A model generated the notes under the pieces. That model made no database searches, had not been told where the DNA came from, and saw nothing but the letters and a program-made list of their open reading frames with translations. Of a stretch of DNA of 64,000 bases, positions 60,878 to 64,000 are shown piece after piece (the first letter of the stretch is position 1; the number at the start of each line of letters is the position of its first letter). Source of the stretch: CADEED01 sp043747875. GTDB lineage: Bacteria; Pseudomonadota; Gammaproteobacteria; Steroidobacterales; Steroidobacteraceae. The DNA is taken from positions 1 through 64,000 of the forward strand of contig JAYTOI010000122.1 of the NCBI GenBank assembly GCA_043747875.1, read 5' to 3'. The position numbers and the translations under genes were made by a program.

Positions 60878-61714
60878 ATGCGTTCCAAGGTCTGGTTGGT
60901 AGTGCTTGCCTTAGGTCCGGCGACGGCGCTGGCGTGGGGTGACGGCTGTAAATTCCGCGCGGAACGCTCCGCGGGCGTCGATGCGACCGGCATCGAGAAG
61001 GTGGTCATCCGCGTCGGCGCGGGCGATATGAAGGCCATCGGCGTGGCCAAGGCTACGCGCGTCGAGGCGCGCGGTCCCGCCTGTGCCGACAAGCAGGAAT
61101 TGCTGGATGCGGCGCAGATCATCGTGCGCCGCGAGGGCAACATCGTCTACGTGGAGACCGAGCTGCCGCAAAACGACGGCTCGAATTGGGCCGGCAACGA
61201 GTACGCCAGCATCGACATCGGCATCGCCGTGCCCGCGAATGTCCCTGTCGACCTGCAAGATTCGAGTGGCGATGCCAATATCGAAAACATCGCCTCGGTG
61301 GTCATGCAGGACAGCTCGGGCGATCTGGAGATCCTCGATATAGCGGGCCTCGCCGAGGTGACCGACAGCTCCGGCGACATCACCATCGAGCGCGCGGGCA
61401 AAGTGCTCCTGCGCGACAGCTCGGGCGACATCGACGTCAGCGGGATCCGCGAGAACGTCCACGTGGTCAGTGACAGCTCGGGCGATATCACCATCGAATC
61501 GGTCGACGGCAGCGTGCGCATCGAACAGGACAGCTCCGGTGACATTCGCGTCGAGAATGTGAAGCGGGATGTCACGGTGGACGCGGACAGCTCCGGCAGC
61601 ATCTACGCGGGTCGCGTCGGTGGCAATTTCACGGTGCTCGACGACAGTTCCGGGTCGATCAGCCACGAGTCGGTGCGCGGCACGGTCACCGTCCCTTCGG
61701 ACAAGGATGACTAA
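60878..61714 (+). CDS. DUF4097 family protein with DSSG repeats
   Basis: A 278-residue exported protein (signal peptide about 1-20). From about residue 125 onward eight repeats of 17-20 residues each carry DSSGD or DSSGS followed by an I/V-x-I/V strand, such as QDSSGDLEI, TDSSGDITI and QDSSGDIRV, predicting a stacked beta-solenoid. Two cysteines (residues 24 and about 69) may pair. GGGAG precedes the ATG. DUF4097 proteins are often surface or periplasmic adhesin-like; no function is assigned. The repeats are also visible at DNA level. Confidence 0.82.
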   Translation: MRSKVWLVVLALGPATALAWGDGCKFRAERSAGVDATGIEKVVIRVGAGDMKAIGVAKATRVEARGPACADKQELLDAAQIIVRREGNIVYVETELPQNDGSNWAGNEYASIDIGIAVPANVPVDLQDSSGDANIENIASVVMQDSSGDLEILDIAGLAEVTDSSGDITIERAGKVLLRDSSGDIDVSGIRENVHVVSDSSGDITIESVDGSVRIEQDSSGDIRVENVKRDVTVDADSSGSIYAGRVGGNFTVLDDSSGSISHESVRGTVTVPSDKDD

Positions 61715-61726
61715 AGCGACGTGCTC

Positions 61727-62626
61727 TCAGGCCGCAGCGGACAAGGGCAGACGAGCGAGACGTTCGGCCTGCTTGCGCAACATCGGCCCGAAGTTGTGGC
61801 GATCGAAGAAGGCCGTGAGTGAGGCCGCGTCCGGAGCGCGGCGCGTGAGCTGGGCACGCGCGATCTCGATGGGCATGTCGCAGGCGATTTCCGTGAGACG
61901 GCGCGCCAGGAACGCAGCCTCGCGGTGCTCGACGAGCTTTGCAGCCAGTTTGCCCGCGCCGCGCACAGGAATGTCTGCCACGCGATCGAGGTTGTCGTAG
62001 ATCTCTTCGAGCGAGGCGAATTCCTTCATGAGGGCCGCGGCGGTCTTTGACCCCACGCCCGGAACGCCCTTGATGTTGTCGACGCTGTCGCCCATGAGCG
62101 CGAGGAAATCAGCGAACCGCTCGGGCGCGACTCCGAAGCGATCCTCGATCTGGTGATACCGATAGTGGGCGTTGTCCGAGTAGTCCCAGTACACGTCGCC
62201 CTCGCCGATCAATTGGGCGAAATCCTTGTCGCGCGTGACGAGCGTGGCGCGCAGCCCTTCGCGGCGGCAACGCGTCATCAACGTGCCGACGATGTCGTCG
62301 GCCTCATATTCCGCGTGGCCGAATTCCGGAATGCCGGCGTGGCGGCAGAACTCGCGGCAGCGCTCGAACTGCAGCTTGAGGTCTTCGGGCGGCGGATCGC
62401 GATTCGCCTTGTAGGCGGGATAGATGCGATTGCGGAACGAGGTGGACAGGCTCTCGTCGAACGCCACCGCCATGTAACGCGGCTGAACGCGCTCGATGAG
62501 GTCGCCGAGGAAGCGGGCGAATCCGAAGGTGGCGTGCGCGGGAAGGCCGTCGCAGTCGGTCATCTCCGGCGGCATGGAGTAGTAGGCACGGAAGACGTAG
62601 ACCGATGCGTCGATGAGATAGATCAC
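61727..62626 (-). CDS. 5'-3' exonuclease (PolA N-terminal-like, Xni group)
   Basis: A 299-residue FEN-type nuclease. Acidic metal ligands are in place: LIDASVYVFRAYY, AVAFDESLSTSFRN, ADDIVGTLM, TRDKDFAQLI and LMGDSVDNIKGVPGVGSKTA with the helix-hairpin-helix DNA-binding region. It equals the N-terminal domain of DNA polymerase I, but without polymerase, like ExoIX/Xni; it probably trims flaps. It converges on the DUF4097 gene with a 12-base gap. Confidence 0.9.
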   Translation of the reverse strand: MIYLIDASVYVFRAYYSMPPEMTDCDGLPAHATFGFARFLGDLIERVQPRYMAVAFDESLSTSFRNRIYPAYKANRDPPPEDLKLQFERCREFCRHAGIPEFGHAEYEADDIVGTLMTRCRREGLRATLVTRDKDFAQLIGEGDVYWDYSDNAHYRYHQIEDRFGVAPERFADFLALMGDSVDNIKGVPGVGSKTAAALMKEFASLEEIYDNLDRVADIPVRGAGKLAAKLVEHREAAFLARRLTEIACDMPIEIARAQLTRRAPDAASLTAFFDRHNFGPMLRKQAERLARLPLSAAA

Positions 62627-62687
62627 CCGCGCATGGTAAATGAAGAAATGGGGTTGGAGTACGACTCCAGGCGCTGGCGGCCGGACC

Positions 62688-63398
62688 TCAGGCCACGTGG
62701 ATGCTGGTACGCACGGCCGTCTCGGGCGGAATCTCGGCGCGGCGCTCGGAGCGCTGCAGGGCGGCGTCGACCATGGTCGCGAACAGTTCGGCCGTGTCGT
62801 GCAGGCCCTGCGTCGCGAGGCCCAGATCGCGCGGACGGCGCACGAGTTGCCGACAGCAGCTCACGACCTGCGCGTCGCGCGAGGAATCGACGAGCGAACC
62901 TTTGGCCAGCGCGTGCAGAGCTTTCTCTGGCACGTTGCCGCGACGGCACGCGTCGCCCCACAGTGGATAGACGAGCCGCGGCATCCGTTCGAAGAACCAC
63001 AGGTAACCGACGAGGCCTACCGTCGCGCGCTCCACCAGCTGGTAGTGCGCGTAGGCGGCCAGGGCGATGGTCTGGGGCAGCGGAGTCAGCGAAACGCTGT
63101 CCATCGCGTTGAGGCCGAGCGCTCGCAGGTCGTCGAGAAAGGAACGGCCTTGTTCGAACGCCAGCGCTGGAGCCGCGAGCAAGTCCTGCCAGCAGGTCCA
63201 ATCTTCCGGCGGCACCACGTCCGCCGCCACTTCGCGCAGTCGCGAGTGCACATTGATGACGTGATTGAGCTCGAGCAGGAGTTGTCGATGGGTGGTGGAA
63301 CTGACATGCGAATCCTGAAAACGCTCGATGATTTTCGCGAGCGAGGATGTGCGCGTCAGCATGTCGAATTCGAGTGAGAAAACGTCGGCGCTGTTCAT
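62688..63398 (-). CDS. All-helical protein of unknown function
   Basis: A 236-residue mostly helical protein with no signal peptide. Several long amphipathic helices, ELNHVINVHSRLREV, FEQGRSFLDDLRALG, and AAYAHYQLVERATVGLVGYL, resemble the helical bundle of haem-oxygenase/TenA-like folds, but ligand residues could not be fixed. It starts 62 bases upstream of the exonuclease on the same strand and may be its operon partner. AGGT precedes the ATG. Confidence 0.6.
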   Translation of the reverse strand: MNSADVFSLEFDMLTRTSSLAKIIERFQDSHVSSTTHRQLLLELNHVINVHSRLREVAADVVPPEDWTCWQDLLAAPALAFEQGRSFLDDLRALGLNAMDSVSLTPLPQTIALAAYAHYQLVERATVGLVGYLWFFERMPRLVYPLWGDACRRGNVPEKALHALAKGSLVDSSRDAQVVSCCRQLVRRPRDLGLATQGLHDTAELFATMVDAALQRSERRAEIPPETAVRTSIHVA

Positions 63399-64000
63399 CC
63401 GAGACCTGTGGTTTTTCGACGTCGTTCAGCCGTCTCTAAGTAGTGTCATGACTTCAGGGTTTCTCTCACCTCGAACTGTCATAACAGCTAAGTATTTTCA
63501 ATCAAGGGCTTAGTACAAACCCTGCGCGCATTTCCCGCGCAGACCCGCGCGTTTCGCAGGTGGCTGTAAACATTGCGACGGCGCGGAAAACGACAGTCAT
63601 GCGCCCGCGTTCCCCGGGTCCGGACCAGATGTGTCAGGGCGGGACCATGCGGAGCGCGCGGCCATCTGCGTGGAAGTTTCGCACGGACGCAACGGGGGCC
63701 GGCGCAGTCGTCGCCGCGGCCCGACGTCGGACACCGATGCTGTCGCCAGGCACGGATTGGCTCGGCGCGGTAGTTAGTCTGAGAACGCCGTCGGCGCCTC
63801 CAGGGATCGTCCGATCATGGCGTGCACCACGGTGGCGGCGCGGCCGATCGGCGGCGGTTTTATCTAACTACTGAGGTTTGCGGCAGAGTATATTGCGCGC
63901 CCGGCGGGTCGCGCGCCGCCGCCGCCGCAGGGATTCGCAGTCCATTTGTATTTAGTGTCACGAGGCTGCCATTTCTCCCACCTCCAGCCGCAATTCCCCT
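63399..64000. other. Right-edge non-coding region
   Basis: No convincing gene was found in these 602 bases. Notable are a CTGCGCG/CGCGCAG hairpin with a 7-base loop at 63522-63542, a short CTGTCATAACAG near-palindrome at 63476-63487 and an AT-richer stretch at 63890-64000 that may be the promoter of a gene to the right. An ORF of about 100 codons at 63560-63874 has no protein-like pattern. Confidence 0.6.
63478..63505 (-). promoter_or_regulatory. Candidate promoter for the helical protein gene
   Basis: On the minus strand TTGATT (63505-63500) and TATGAC (63483-63478) are 16 bases apart, about 80 bases before the gene at 62688-63398. Both elements are partial matches to the sigma-70 consensus. 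Confidence 0.3.

Noticed and set aside
63560..63874. A 104-codon ORF at the right edge
   Set aside because: No binding site and low-complexity Arg/Ala/Pro composition; looks like random GC-rich sequence.
1..64000. CRISPR arrays, tRNA or rRNA genes, integrases, complete IS elements
   Set aside because: Looked for on both strands; no regularly spaced repeats, no tRNA-like T-loop sequence in context and no transposase or integrase motifs were found.

Overview
The window reads as GC-rich proteobacterial chromosome. The gene content (large S46 peptidase, DUF885 lipoprotein, RoxA-like dihaem protein with a patatin partner, class I RNR under a B12 riboswitch, M56-DUF3738 proteins, proteobacterial type GshA) suggests a soil or water gammaproteobacterium near Xanthomonadales/Steroidobacterales/Nevskiales. 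That placement is inference from gene content only. No tRNA, rRNA, CRISPR array, integrase or complete insertion sequence was seen.

Positions 1-8930 are a defence island, with hsdS and the gene after it visibly poorer in GC than the rest. It holds a RhuM/Fic protein, HsdS, a HEPN-like protein of unknown role, HsdR and a YgjP-type metallopeptidase in one tightly packed plus-strand run. A convergent GmrSD-like DUF262/DUF1524 gene follows, broken by an apparent one-base frameshift. HsdM is not in the window and probably lies just to the left.

Positions 8960-18430 hold envelope and signalling genes: a patatin-like membrane protein coupled to a RoxA-like dihaem cytochrome, a 7TM-GGDEF diguanylate cyclase, and a BlaI repressor with two M56 membrane proteins. 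The second M56 protein has lost its HExxH site. Both M56 transcription units are preceded by the same three-box element at identical spacing. Positions 18520-21830 are nrdA-nrdB under a clear cobalamin riboswitch.

Positions 21840-39900 are a mixed metabolic stretch: dihaem cytochrome c, a secreted beta-helix protein beside a glycosidase gene remnant, pyruvate carboxylase, isoaspartyl peptidase, a second diguanylate cyclase, gshA, an SRPBCC protein, DUF2845, DUF885, a thiolase, homogentisate dioxygenase plus fumarylacetoacetase (lower tyrosine pathway), and YbaK. Positions 39910-46270 carry a GH95 glycosidase divergent from an IclR regulator over a perfect 21-bp palindrome, then dienelactone hydrolase, semialdehyde dehydrogenase and a VOC protein.

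Positions 46280-63400 carry an MFS transporter, an S46 dipeptidyl-peptidase, a YceI/cytochrome b561/YceI group, a cupin, an acetyl-CoA hydrolase/transferase, a frameshifted VOC gene, GDPD, TrhA, an acetyl-CoA synthetase with an 80-residue histone H1-like lysine/alanine tail, a DUF4097 repeat protein, a 5'-3' exonuclease and an all-helical unknown. REP-like palindromes sit in several intergenic gaps. Several very small ORFs with good ribosome binding sites are also listed.
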